In this document: positions 8,725 to 17,486 of the stretch, in pieces
How the letters are laid out: every line of letters starts with the position of its first letter
Position numbering within the stretch: the stretch's first letter is position 1
Assembly: GCA_045639325.1 (NCBI GenBank)
Contig: JAZUCU010000057.1
Location: 1-50,814 of the forward strand
DNA from: RGIG8244 sp045639325
GTDB lineage: Bacteria > Verrucomicrobiota > Lentisphaeria > Victivallales > UBA1829
DNA: 50,814 bases
Direction of reading: 5' to 3'
Position numbers and translations under genes: made by a program
The notes under the pieces: model-generated
The model's database searches: none
The model's input: the letters and a program-made list of their open reading frames with translations, nothing else
What the model was told of the DNA's origin: nothing

Positions 8725-11700
8725 TTATTTCACCCCGAAGATGCGGAAGTGGTTCCCCGGAATCTTCATGGCTTTCAAATCCTTTTCTTTCACATCCACA
8801 CCGTTCCACAGTTCGCGGATTGCGGTATGGGGCAGATTCAGTTTTTCAATACCGAGTTCCGCTTCGGTACGATTGTAATTCCCCGCAATCACCAGGTATT
8901 TATACGGTGCTTTCTTCGGGAGAATGTAATAACTGATCAACATATCTTTTGTCTTGGATTGGATGGTGTCATCAAACCAGTATCCGCGGAATTCCGCTTC
9001 GTTCAGATGCATGGGTTCTTTAATGATCCACCAGCGGTCAACGGTTTTGACGTCGATATAAGCCGCTGAAATCATAGTATCATGAAGCAGACACGGGGTC
9101 ATGGTGCGGATTGCCCATTCCGGATTATTTTTGATTTTCAGACGGGCTGCTTTTTCTTTATTGGAGCTCATTGCACGTTCATACTGGGGCAGCAGCGAGA
9201 TGGCAACACCGCGAATGGTCGGGCTCAGAGCGGATTGCCAGCTTTCCCGGGGGATGAACTCAATGTAGCAATGTTCCGTATAATCCAATACCGGCTGATG
9301 CATTTCTTCACCCGGCCAGATCAAATCGGAGAAGCAATGAACGAACGGAACAAAGTCGGCACTGGGAACGTGGTTGAACAGAAACTTGTCATATTTCTTC
9401 ATCACCCGGTACTGACGCAGGAAATAGTCACGCTGGGAGAGCGCAGATGAGGTGGAATACTGCTGACCGAACGCATCTTTGCCGCCGTGTCCGTGACGGG
9501 GATTTTCGCAAGCCGGAGTGTGGGCACAGTCGTTATAAATTCCGCTGACCACGCCAGCTTTCATGAACTGTTCCAGATTCCAGATCAGGACGTCGGTTGC
9601 GCCGGTATTTCCGCAGGTGGAGAAGAGAGTCTGCGGCACACCGTTTTCTTTATACGCCCAGACGCATGTAGGCAGGGTGATCCAGTCTTTGATTGCATAA
9701 TCGTATTCCGCTTCGCTGGTACCGATGTGCATCGGCATACAGTAACTTACACCGATATAAGGCAGACGGGATTTTGTAAAAACTTTCTTACGCGGCTTTG
9801 CCCTATGGTCTTTTACCTGCTTGGCGAAAAGTTCCGGATAAAGCGGTTTCATGGAAGCGGGAGAGGTCCAGCGGCCCGGTGTCTTGTAGTCCGCAAACGT
9901 ATGGTCGCCGCCGCCGCCGAACTGCAGATTCTGCATGGTCGGAACACGATAGCCGCCGTTATTGATGTCGCGGTTATTGGCATGAGGACGGCGGGACGGG
10001 GTTGCCTGGAACACAAAGGTGTAATCCAAAGGCACTGTTACGTCAACCGGACGACTGATGATCTTTGCCGTCACTTTCACATTTTTGCTGTCGCGCGTCA
10101 GAATGATATTCTTTTCGCCGGGTTTGTTTGCCCAGTTTTTATTGCTTTCCGGCGCAAAAGCAAAACCTTTTTCAATGCCGGTGGTCCACTGGAGAGTACA
10201 TTCCCGATTCTTCAACGGATTGAATTCTTTCTCGATCCGGTCATTTTTCCAGCTGAAGAGACAGTAACGGTAATCCTGTTTGAATACGTATCTGGCAAAT
10301 TCGCGGGGGACGGAATAAGTCAGAGTCATATCCGTGACTTTCCCTTTGCCAGCTGTTTTGAAGGCAACTTTGTACATGCCATCGAACCACAATTCTGCAT
10401 TCCAGTTGATGGTGAGAGGTCCGGCTTTGCCTTTGCCGCTGAAGAGGATACGATCGTCTTTCACATCATCCTGTTTAAATCCGTTCCAGACAGCCGGTTT
10501 GCCATTGACGTTCAAGACCGGCGCAACAGAAAGCATATCACTGCCTCTGGAATTGGCCTGTACAGGGAACGGACCATTGCCGAATGTATAAACACGGTCA
10601 AGCACGCCGTATTTGCTGCTGCCCATGACTTTGACCGGTGTCCACGGGGACGGCACGGTGTGATCGATACCCGGTTTCGGGAAGAGGAACGGTTTCAGAT
10701 TCGGCACATTGAAGCGGACCTGATTGAAGGCATCGCCGAATTTGGCACCGATAAAATATTCGCCCATTTCCAATGCCGGGAGCGGAACGGTGAAGTCGGA
10801 CACTACTTTTTTTGCTGTAACATCAGTGGATGCCATGACTTTATTATCGGACTTGCGGATGAAGGAGATCGTCCCCGGCAGCCCGGCTTTGACTTTCTCG
10901 ATAATCGCTTTACCCGCATTGTTCAGGTCAACAGTTACAACGACCTGCTTTTTGGAAGGCATGGAGTCGTATTTGATTTCCACGGGGGAATCCACATAGA
11001 AATAATGTTCATAGAAACCGACGGTCTTTTTACCTTTTTTCGCAGTCAACACAAGTTTCTGATGACCGGATTCCAAAGTGGTATTCCATTTATCCTGCGG
11101 GAATTTGCAGGAAGAACGGACGGTTGTGCCATTTTCACGGACAACTTCAACGGTCATTGCTGCGCCGGACATACGAACTCCGGCAGACAAATTCCCGGTG
11201 GAAAGATTGCCGCTCTGTTCCAAGCCGAAAACTACATCTTCCCAAAGGAATTTGCCGTATGTTTTCGGGTTAACAAAACCGCCGCCGCCCGCAAGCTGCC
11301 ATCCACGAGCGGAATAAGCACCTTTGTATTTGGGAGAGGCAAGGAAGAATGCCCCGGTTTCCGGTTTGCCGCCGACGTCAGCAAAGGAGATTTCCATTTC
11401 CGCAGACCAGCCGTTTGCGGTGTTGACTGCAACGCATTTGATGTTGGAATTCCATTTCAAATCTGCTGCTTTTTTATCGTAAACGGCTCCCTGACTGTTG
11501 ATGATGAATTGATGATCCACACCGGATTTTGAGCGCAAATGAAGTTCAAAACTGTCATCTTCCCAAAGGTTGCCGTCACGTTTCTGCCATTTTCTCAATT
11601 TCGCAGGCACACTGGAAACAACCGCAATTTGCATGGAATTTCCATTGTGTTTGACAAATGCCTGACCATTGAATGCGGGGTCTTTATCCCGGGAGAACGG

Positions 11701-12600
11701 GGCAGGTTCACGAATGGGCGCAATGGAGGCATCTGCCCATTCTGCAGCGTCGACTTTACCATCCAGTTTGACGGCTTTTTTGGCTTTCGGCACAGGCAGA
11801 ACCAACTGTTCGCGGTTGCTGCCGAACTGAGAGGTGCGGTATTTCAGATATTCGTTGTAAATCTCTTTTTCGCCCAGGGGACGGTTATAGATGCGCAGGT
11901 TGTCGAATCCGGTACGTTCGTTTTTGTCTTTCGGATTTTTGGAAGGCTCACCGTTCAGCATAATTTTGCCGTTTGCAGCCGCCGCCGGGAAATCGGTCGG
12001 AGCAGCAAATTTCAGTACCGGATTACGCCATTCTTTCACTTTCGGGAGGACGCCGTCCACATACAATTTCATGCCGTTCCGATCCCAGACGGCATCGAGT
12101 TTGTGCCAGGTATTGACTTTCCACACATCATCCGTGATGTATGCGCAGACGGTCATAACTTTCTTTGTACCCTGGAACTTGGGAGAGCTGATATAGAAGA
12201 AAAGGTGATTTGCCCACACATATTTGTAAACGTGGAGCGTAAAATCTTTCTGTTTGGCGGAGAAGAACCACTGGAAGCTCTTTTCGCTCGGTTTCCAGTT
12301 CAGCGGAGCAACCCAGAATGAAACCGTACCCTGTTCCGGCGTAAAGTTGCCAGGCATCGGATAAGCACAAGTTTCGCTCTTTTCCATAGCAAGGGCGTTC
12401 CCCTTCTGATCGATCCCCGGCCACATGCGCAGCTGCAGACTGGGGTTTTTGAATGTGAGAGAATCCCGTTTGCCTTTGGCTTCATCTGCGGTCACCGTGT
12501 AAGCATCAAAATCCGCCCGGAACAACAGAGAATCATCCGCTGAAATCAATGTGGCAAGAGATGCCAATGCGGATACGAACAATGTTTTTGCAAATTTCAT
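8725..12600 (-). CDS. Secreted LamG/CBM9/GH123-like (DUF6067-type) multidomain protein
   Basis: The 1291-aa protein has a signal peptide (MKFAKTLFVSALASLATLISA). Residues about 25-250 resemble a concanavalin/LamG laminin-G-like fold (GTVSFWVAPLNW, LDAVWDRNGMKLYVDG, GFDNLRIYNRPLGEKEIYNEY). Residues about 270-450 are CBM9/DOMON-like (VKLDGKVDAAEWADA, WEDDSFELHLR). A beta-sandwich linker follows, then a large C-terminal domain with VFQATPSRRP and GIYNDCAHTPACENP. I associate these with the DUF6067/GH123-like family of hydrolases acting on N-acetylgalactosamine-type or related glycans. AGGA precedes the ATG. It follows pseudopilin P2 by 19 bp, so it is the last gene of operon B. Sugar specificity cannot be read from the sequence. 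Confidence 0.75.
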   Translation of the reverse strand: MKFAKTLFVSALASLATLISADDSLLFRADFDAYTVTADEAKGKRDSLTFKNPSLQLRMWPGIDQKGNALAMEKSETCAYPMPGNFTPEQGTVSFWVAPLNWKPSEKSFQWFFSAKQKDFTLHVYKYVWANHLFFYISSPKFQGTKKVMTVCAYITDDVWKVNTWHKLDAVWDRNGMKLYVDGVLPKVKEWRNPVLKFAAPTDFPAAAANGKIMLNGEPSKNPKDKNERTGFDNLRIYNRPLGEKEIYNEYLKYRTSQFGSNREQLVLPVPKAKKAVKLDGKVDAAEWADASIAPIREPAPFSRDKDPAFNGQAFVKHNGNSMQIAVVSSVPAKLRKWQKRDGNLWEDDSFELHLRSKSGVDHQFIINSQGAVYDKKAADLKWNSNIKCVAVNTANGWSAEMEISFADVGGKPETGAFFLASPKYKGAYSARGWQLAGGGGFVNPKTYGKFLWEDVVFGLEQSGNLSTGNLSAGVRMSGAAMTVEVVRENGTTVRSSCKFPQDKWNTTLESGHQKLVLTAKKGKKTVGFYEHYFYVDSPVEIKYDSMPSKKQVVVTVDLNNAGKAIIEKVKAGLPGTISFIRKSDNKVMASTDVTAKKVVSDFTVPLPALEMGEYFIGAKFGDAFNQVRFNVPNLKPFLFPKPGIDHTVPSPWTPVKVMGSSKYGVLDRVYTFGNGPFPVQANSRGSDMLSVAPVLNVNGKPAVWNGFKQDDVKDDRILFSGKGKAGPLTINWNAELWFDGMYKVAFKTAGKGKVTDMTLTYSVPREFARYVFKQDYRYCLFSWKNDRIEKEFNPLKNRECTLQWTTGIEKGFAFAPESNKNWANKPGEKNIILTRDSKNVKVTAKIISRPVDVTVPLDYTFVFQATPSRRPHANNRDINNGGYRVPTMQNLQFGGGGDHTFADYKTPGRWTSPASMKPLYPELFAKQVKDHRAKPRKKVFTKSRLPYIGVSYCMPMHIGTSEAEYDYAIKDWITLPTCVWAYKENGVPQTLFSTCGNTGATDVLIWNLEQFMKAGVVSGIYNDCAHTPACENPRHGHGGKDAFGQQYSTSSALSQRDYFLRQYRVMKKYDKFLFNHVPSADFVPFVHCFSDLIWPGEEMHQPVLDYTEHCYIEFIPRESWQSALSPTIRGVAISLLPQYERAMSSNKEKAARLKIKNNPEWAIRTMTPCLLHDTMISAAYIDVKTVDRWWIIKEPMHLNEAEFRGYWFDDTIQSKTKDMLISYYILPKKAPYKYLVIAGNYNRTEAELGIEKLNLPHTAIRELWNGVDVKEKDLKAMKIPGNHFRIFGVK

Positions 12601-12619
12601 GATATGGTCCTACTGTATA

Positions 12620-13366
12620 TTACTTGATATCAGCGGCATAGTTCCATCCGCTAATATAGACTTGGGCGGTTAACTGAGCAACGGTTCCGGGTTCTTTGAT
12701 CCTTTGAACATGTCCGTCAAGCATCAAAAAATTGGAGTGTTTGTTATGGATATACCCGACAGAACCGTATTGTGTGTTGAATGAGTAGCTCCACCAATGG
12801 CTGCCGCAAGTCCAGTTGAGACGGGGTGAGATACTGGTGGCACGCGCCTGTTCGGCATCACTATCCGTAAAAGCGGGCAGGAGGGAAGCGCGTTTGTATC
12901 TGTTTACCTGAGATAATTTACGGGCAGTACTTGCAGTTTGATAAATCCCCACAGCCCCCGCATTAACACAATAATTACCGCGCCAATCTGAATTGCCGGA
13001 ACCTTTGATATCGTACCATGTTTTTTTGCTGCTTGGACAAGTCCAGAGTTGAACCGCATTTTTATTGCTGCCGACAGCGCCGTAGGTAGCGATATTCAAG
13101 TTCAACATGGAAAGGAGGTTCTGAATGGTATATCCGGTTTCCGAGGAAGCCGAACCGCGCTGCGTTGCGGGAAGCCAATCGTTATAATCGGTTACATAAC
13201 GGTGGATCATCAAACCGATTTGTTTCTGGTTATTGCTGCAAGAAGCATGTTTTCCCTGCGCCTTTACCGAGCCCAGTGCGGGCAGAAGCATGGCAGCCAG
13301 GATGGCGATGATGGCGATGACGACCAACAGCTCGATCAGGGTGAAACGCATGGTTTTTGAATTCAT
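12620..13366 (-). CDS. Pseudopilin-like protein P2
   Basis: The 248-aa protein has leader MNSKTMR, then F8-TLIELLVVIAIIAIL with Glu at +5 and Arg instead of Gly at -1. The post-helix Cys (ASCSNNQKQIG) and second Cys (WTCPSS) match the other copies. A perfect H-X9-DG motif is present in HNKHSNFLMLDGHVQ. The start ATG overlaps the stop of the upstream GntR gene (ATGA), and AGGAG lies inside that gene's end, so translation is probably coupled. The 1291-aa secreted enzyme follows 19 bp on. It should be an inner-membrane-anchored or pseudopilus subunit; pairing with the enzyme is inferred from synteny. Confidence 0.88.
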   Translation of the reverse strand: MNSKTMRFTLIELLVVIAIIAILAAMLLPALGSVKAQGKHASCSNNQKQIGLMIHRYVTDYNDWLPATQRGSASSETGYTIQNLLSMLNLNIATYGAVGSNKNAVQLWTCPSSKKTWYDIKGSGNSDWRGNYCVNAGAVGIYQTASTARKLSQVNRYKRASLLPAFTDSDAEQARATSISPRLNWTCGSHWWSYSFNTQYGSVGYIHNKHSNFLMLDGHVQRIKEPGTVAQLTAQVYISGWNYAADIK

Positions 13367-14505
13367 GATGCGACTCCTTTAAGTTTGTTTTTTGTTATAT
13401 TTGTAGTTTCGTTAATAATCAATTCAGGCAGTACCACTTCCATATCCACTTTCTTTTTTGTGCCGGACTGGTAGATGGCACATGCCGTGCGGATGACCTG
13501 CAAGCCCAATTCAAACAGGGGGACACGGACATAAGTCAGAGACGGAATCAAACCGGTGAATGTAACGCCGGACGCAATAGCGGCAATCGAAAAATCCCGC
13601 CCGGGAATCTGCCCGTTCTGCATGGCGGCAACGTAAATATTCCGGACAAGATAAGCGTTGTTGCAGAAAATAAACGCATCTTTATTCTCTTTGAGCAGAG
13701 ACTTGAGAGTCGTGTTATCATTCGGGTCAAGAGTTTGAGCTATGATATTTTCTGCATGACAGCCGATATTGCGGCAGATATCCCGGAATTTATCAGCACG
13801 GATTTTGCTGAATTCATCCTGCGCAGCACTGCTGGAAAGGATCATGACTTTTTCGGCTTGTATTCGTTTGACAAGATCCAACAGGTATTCCAATGCTTTA
13901 TCATGATCGTAATAAAACGGCATGGCACCCGGGAGCACCGAGGATGGATCGTCGCACAAGGTAAAAAACGGGAATTTCACCGATGCCAATTCTTTCTGAA
14001 TCAACTCAAGCTGCCGGCTGGAGAATACAGCGAAATCATATTCTTCCCGAATCTTTTCCGCATAAGCCAACAGTTCACGTGAGTGACTCGATTCATCAAT
14101 GTACAGAAAATCCAGCCGCACCCCGTTTTCCTGTGCTCCTGCATGGAATCCACGGTTCAGTTCGCTGATCAAACCCCAGCCTTCCAGATCCAGAACCCGT
14201 GGGGAAATCTCCACTTCCGGGAATACGAAGACGATCCGCATTTGCTGCGCCGGTTTTTCCAGAAACGATTCACTGACAAACAAGCCGCTCTGGGGAACCG
14301 GGATAATGGCGCCCTCCTGTTCCAGCATCTTGCAGGCTTTCTGTGCCGTCAATGTACTGACTTTGAATTCATCCGCAATTTTACGGATGGCATCCATGCG
14401 CTTGCCGGGGGAATAATATCCGGTCCGTATCCGGTTCAGTAAAGTCTCCTTCAGCTGAACGGACGGAGCAGGCGTTGTATTGCGTTTCAAAGTTTTGATT
14501 TTCAT
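13363..14505 (-). CDS. GntR/LacI-hybrid transcriptional regulator
   Basis: The 380-aa protein has an N-terminal GntR-type winged helix (about 15-85: LLNRIRTGYYSPGKRMDAIR, KIADEFKVSTLTAQKACKML, then GLFVSES) and a C-terminal LacI-type periplasmic-binding-protein fold (about 90-370) that would bind a sugar effector. It sits inside the operon it probably controls: 7 bp after the GH42-like gene and overlapping P2 by 4 bp. No strong ribosome site is visible before its ATG, so it may rely on coupling to the upstream gene, giving low, self-limiting expression. Confidence 0.88.
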   Translation of the reverse strand: MKIKTLKRNTTPAPSVQLKETLLNRIRTGYYSPGKRMDAIRKIADEFKVSTLTAQKACKMLEQEGAIIPVPQSGLFVSESFLEKPAQQMRIVFVFPEVEISPRVLDLEGWGLISELNRGFHAGAQENGVRLDFLYIDESSHSRELLAYAEKIREEYDFAVFSSRQLELIQKELASVKFPFFTLCDDPSSVLPGAMPFYYDHDKALEYLLDLVKRIQAEKVMILSSSAAQDEFSKIRADKFRDICRNIGCHAENIIAQTLDPNDNTTLKSLLKENKDAFIFCNNAYLVRNIYVAAMQNGQIPGRDFSIAAIASGVTFTGLIPSLTYVRVPLFELGLQVIRTACAIYQSGTKKKVDMEVVLPELIINETTNITKNKLKGVAS

Positions 14506-14512
14506 TTGTATG

Positions 14513-16567
14513 TCACTTTATTTTAAGGAACAGACATTCAAAAAATTCCAGTCCGTGTTTGACCGTCAGGATGTTATTGACATATTCGCAATCGGCTTTT
14601 TTCCACTTGCCGTCGGGTGTGAGCCATTCCACGGAAACCGGCTTCTTTGCGCAGCGGATGTGAATGGGATCAAGCCGGTCAAAGCTCAAGGAATAAATCG
14701 CCAGAACTTCTTCGCCGCTCTTGAGTTTGCGGGAGAAAACAGGTGCATGTTGATAATCTTCCACCAGATAAGACAACCGTTTCCCGTTCAAATGATTCAG
14801 CAGCATCAGGACATATTCTTTACCCGGATCGGTATTGGTCTGAATCTGATATTTCTGGATGCAGCGGGCTGTGATACATACCGTTCCGCCCAGCTTGTTT
14901 TTGTAAAGAACGGATGCCGGTGCTGTCACACGTTTTTTATCCGCAACGTTACGGCGATACATAAACTGAGTCAGAACTTTGGCCGCCGGATCTTTGATGG
15001 TCAGCAGCGGCTGTTCCGGACGACGATCCCAGGCATAACTGAAATTCGTTGTTGTGCAAACTTCTGAATTGGCAGAATATTTCTTCGGTTCTGCAGTTAC
15101 GCCCAGATATTCCGTAAAGCCCCGTTTGCACAATGCAGTAGTTGCGGCTCCATCCAGCAGAATTTTCCGGCTCAACAAGTCTTTGATTTCATCATCCGTC
15201 AAACGTTCCACTGCTTTGGCTCCGGCGAGGGCGTAAATCGCATTTTCCTTGCGGTTGACCGACATTTTCCAGGGAATACCGTACATGGAGAACAGAATTT
15301 CACCCCAGTTGTGTTCGGTCATCATGAGTTCTCCGTAAGATGTGGGATGCCAGTCGTGGGGCTTGGTGTAGGAGGGAACGATGATCCCCGTCTGTGTGGA
15401 TTCCTGTACGACTTTAGTTAATTCCGCATACAATTTCTGATTTTCGCCAAGAATATCCGTATATTTCCGGTTCATCGGAATGGTGCTCTTGTGCATGTTG
15501 ATCATCCACAATTTTGCCCCGTTCAAACCGAAAAACAGAGAGGCTGTAATCTTGGCGTGCATATTCCGTGCGGAACGGCTGTAAAGACTGTGGGGATAAT
15601 TATCCGATTCATCCAGCAGATAATCCACTTCCGGATAATATTGACGCATCGCCATGGTCTTACCGGCAATGTACGGGAAATCCCGTTTCGGTTCATATTC
15701 CATGTACAACGCATTGCCGATACGCATGATCAGCGGGTGTCCTTTCCCACGGATGGCTTTTACAATTTCATGTCCGAGAGGCTGTTCCCAACCGGAAAGG
15801 CAACAGCCGGAAGGAATGGCGGGATTCACAGCATCGATGGCTTTGCGGACTGTTTTCAGCGTGAGGACGACCTGTTCTTCCTGCAGTTTGCGGAATGCAT
15901 TGAATACCGCATCGCCGGGCTTTGACTTTTTGACCAACTCCCGGTATTCTTTATCGGTGTAATTGGTTCCCATGCGCTTATTGAATTTGGCGGTATGGAG
16001 TTTACAGAAACATTCTGCCTTGGGAGAGAAACTGCGGCAATCGTCATCGGTCATAATGAAAACCGGATTTTCCTTTGCAAAAATGGTGACCATATCTGTA
16101 ATATACTTCTGCATCCGCTGATCCAGAATACAATAGCGGACATTCTGCCCCAGAATGTTTTTGGTACGGGTCCACGGCTCAAACTTCTGATGTCCGCGGG
16201 GAACATGTCCGAGAATGGATTGCAGCAGGATGCCCAGCTGTACATCACTGCCGGCAAGTTCCTGTTTCAGTTTGCGATAACTTTCTGCGGCATAATGTAC
16301 TTTCTGCATGGCGGGGTATTCCACATCCAAAGCAAGAGAATACAGCACGATTTTGTTGCCGGTCCGCATGACATATTCCTTTGACATGTCAGCGATGCGT
16401 TTTTCGTTACCGGGATCGAGGGGAATAATGTTTACAAAGAACGGTTGTGAGAGCACGTTATTCATCTTGACCTCCTTTACATTACTGCTTGATTTTCCAG
16501 CGAGAAAACAGCAAGCTGCCATCATACAAAAAGCCGCAAGTATGAGTTTCGATATCCGGTATAACAT
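14513..16567 (-). CDS. GH42-like secreted or membrane-tethered TIM-barrel protein
   Basis: The 684-aa protein begins with a signal-like segment (MLYRISKLILAAFCMMAACC) ending in a possible lipobox (MAAC). The barrel half carries an acidic motif MTDDDCRSF, then C186-x-C188-x-x-H191 and FNKRMGTNYTDKEY. This is the arrangement of GH42-like enzymes, with His in place of the third Cys of the usual zinc triad. It is the first gene of operon B, behind a strong promoter. AAGGAG supports the 16567 start, but a second, stronger site (AAAGGAGGTCAAG) precedes an in-frame ATG at 16465, which would give a 650-aa form without signal. It is probably a beta-galactosidase-like hydrolase; the substrate is unknown. 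Confidence 0.7.
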   Translation of the reverse strand: MLYRISKLILAAFCMMAACCFLAGKSSSNVKEVKMNNVLSQPFFVNIIPLDPGNEKRIADMSKEYVMRTGNKIVLYSLALDVEYPAMQKVHYAAESYRKLKQELAGSDVQLGILLQSILGHVPRGHQKFEPWTRTKNILGQNVRYCILDQRMQKYITDMVTIFAKENPVFIMTDDDCRSFSPKAECFCKLHTAKFNKRMGTNYTDKEYRELVKKSKPGDAVFNAFRKLQEEQVVLTLKTVRKAIDAVNPAIPSGCCLSGWEQPLGHEIVKAIRGKGHPLIMRIGNALYMEYEPKRDFPYIAGKTMAMRQYYPEVDYLLDESDNYPHSLYSRSARNMHAKITASLFFGLNGAKLWMINMHKSTIPMNRKYTDILGENQKLYAELTKVVQESTQTGIIVPSYTKPHDWHPTSYGELMMTEHNWGEILFSMYGIPWKMSVNRKENAIYALAGAKAVERLTDDEIKDLLSRKILLDGAATTALCKRGFTEYLGVTAEPKKYSANSEVCTTTNFSYAWDRRPEQPLLTIKDPAAKVLTQFMYRRNVADKKRVTAPASVLYKNKLGGTVCITARCIQKYQIQTNTDPGKEYVLMLLNHLNGKRLSYLVEDYQHAPVFSRKLKSGEEVLAIYSLSFDRLDPIHIRCAKKPVSVEWLTPDGKWKKADCEYVNNILTVKHGLEFFECLFLKIK
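16466..16478 (-). promoter_or_regulatory. Internal Shine-Dalgarno before an alternative start at 16465
   Basis: On the minus strand the bases just before the in-frame ATG (16465-16463) read aaaggaggtcaag, a near-perfect anti-16S match with good spacing. It lies within the codons joining the signal peptide to the mature protein, so it could start a cytoplasmic form. Confidence 0.55.
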
Positions 16568-16606
16568 TTTAACTCCTTATTGTATAAAAATTGTATTACT
16601 ACAGTT

Positions 16607-16634
16607 AATATAACCGGATAATTTGCAATGTCAA
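16607..16634 (-). promoter_or_regulatory. Promoter of operon B
   Basis: On the minus strand a perfect -35 TTGACA (16634-16629) and TATATT (16612-16607) are spaced by 16 bp. Transcription would start near 16600, about 33 bp before the first start codon. The interrupted palindrome tatta-N7-taata at 16594-16610 covers the -10 and start point, a suitable place for the operon's GntR regulator to bind (inference). Confidence 0.65.
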
Positions 16635-16739
16635 GACAGAAATGATTATTTTTTTTCAGATATCCTGTGATTTACTGCTATTCAGCTTCCATGATTCGAA
16701 AGAAAAGAAAAATTTTTGCAAAAAAAATTAAAAATTATG

Positions 16740-16782
16740 TTGCAAAAATGCTATTGTATGCTATATGTATGATATGATACAT
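16740..16782 (+). promoter_or_regulatory. Promoter and candidate operator of locus C
   Basis: TTGCAA (16740-16745), a 16-bp spacer and TGC-TATATG (extended -10, 16762-16767) lie upstream of the leucine-rich-repeat gene. ttgtatgctatatgtat (16754-16770) is identical to the minus-strand promoter core at 26433-26417. Arms atgtat and atacat around 16771-16776 make a partial dyad over the start point. Confidence 0.6.
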
Positions 16783-16825
16783 TTGAAACTAAAAATCCGT
16801 AACGCCTGAAGGAAATGATGATCGA

Positions 16826-17464
16826 ATGAATAAAAAACATATTTTGACAGCAGGAGCAGCAGTAATTTTATTCTGCGCAGGATGTCACATGGATAACAAT
16901 TTTAAACAAGAGGTTGATACACTGGGATTGCGTCTTGACACAATAAACCCCAAAAAGCTAATGCGCCCCTGCAAAGCAGTTCCGGCGAATCTGGAAATTC
17001 CGTATGGAGTGGAAATCATCAACAAAGAAGCTTTCAGGCAGGCCTTCCGTCCGTTGTTCAGACTGGAAAGTGTGGTGATACCGGACACAGTAACATTGAT
17101 TGGCGATTATGTTTTTGCAGGCTGCAATAAATTGAAAAAAGTAAAATTCTCCGCAGCAATGAAACATACCGGGAATTTTACATTTATAAACTGTCCGGTA
17201 CTGAATGAAGTCATTCTGCCGCCAAAACTTGAAAAAATCGGTTATTCTGCTTTTGAAAATTGTACATCGCTTAAAAACATCACAATTCCCGATACGGTGA
17301 CAGTGATTGATGACTATGCGTTTGCGAACTGTACTGCACTGGAAAGTATTGTGATTCCTGCCAGTGTACAATATATTGCATACCGTGCATTCAAGGGGTG
17401 TAAGAATTTGAAAGATGTCAAAATTCTGAATCCTGATATTGCTCTCGGTCTGGAAGTTTTTTGA
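16826..17464 (+). CDS. BspA-like leucine-rich-repeat lipoprotein
   Basis: The 212-aa protein begins with a lipoprotein signal (MNKKHILTAGAAVILFCAGC; lipobox CAGC, acylated Cys at residue 20). It then carries about five LRR_5/BspA-type repeats of about 23 residues: LESVVIPDTVTLIGDYVFAG, LKNITIPDTVTVIDDYAFAN and LESIVIPASVQYIAYRAFKG are clear units. This repeat class occurs in surface proteins that bind host or polymer surfaces. It is 22 bp upstream of the heparinase-like gene and shares its promoter, so it may hold the substrate near the lyase. AGGAA lies about 12 nt before the ATG. A binding role is inference. Confidence 0.8.
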   Translation: MNKKHILTAGAAVILFCAGCHMDNNFKQEVDTLGLRLDTINPKKLMRPCKAVPANLEIPYGVEIINKEAFRQAFRPLFRLESVVIPDTVTLIGDYVFAGCNKLKKVKFSAAMKHTGNFTFINCPVLNEVILPPKLEKIGYSAFENCTSLKNITIPDTVTVIDDYAFANCTALESIVIPASVQYIAYRAFKGCKNLKDVKILNPDIALGLEVF

Positions 17465-17486
17465 TAAATAAAGGATTTGATACAAT

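Noticed and set aside
8820..8936. Frame extending past the AraC stop on the plus strand (8430-8936)
   Set aside because: It is a shifted frame of the AraC gene continuing antisense into the 1291-aa gene; no frameshift is needed to explain the intact AraC protein.
9487..11532. 681-codon open frame on the plus strand opposite the 1291-aa gene
   Set aside because: Antisense shadow of a well-supported secreted protein; no motif, signal or start context. The same applies to long frames at 4072-5637, 35912-37930, 44779-46431 and 49040-50224.
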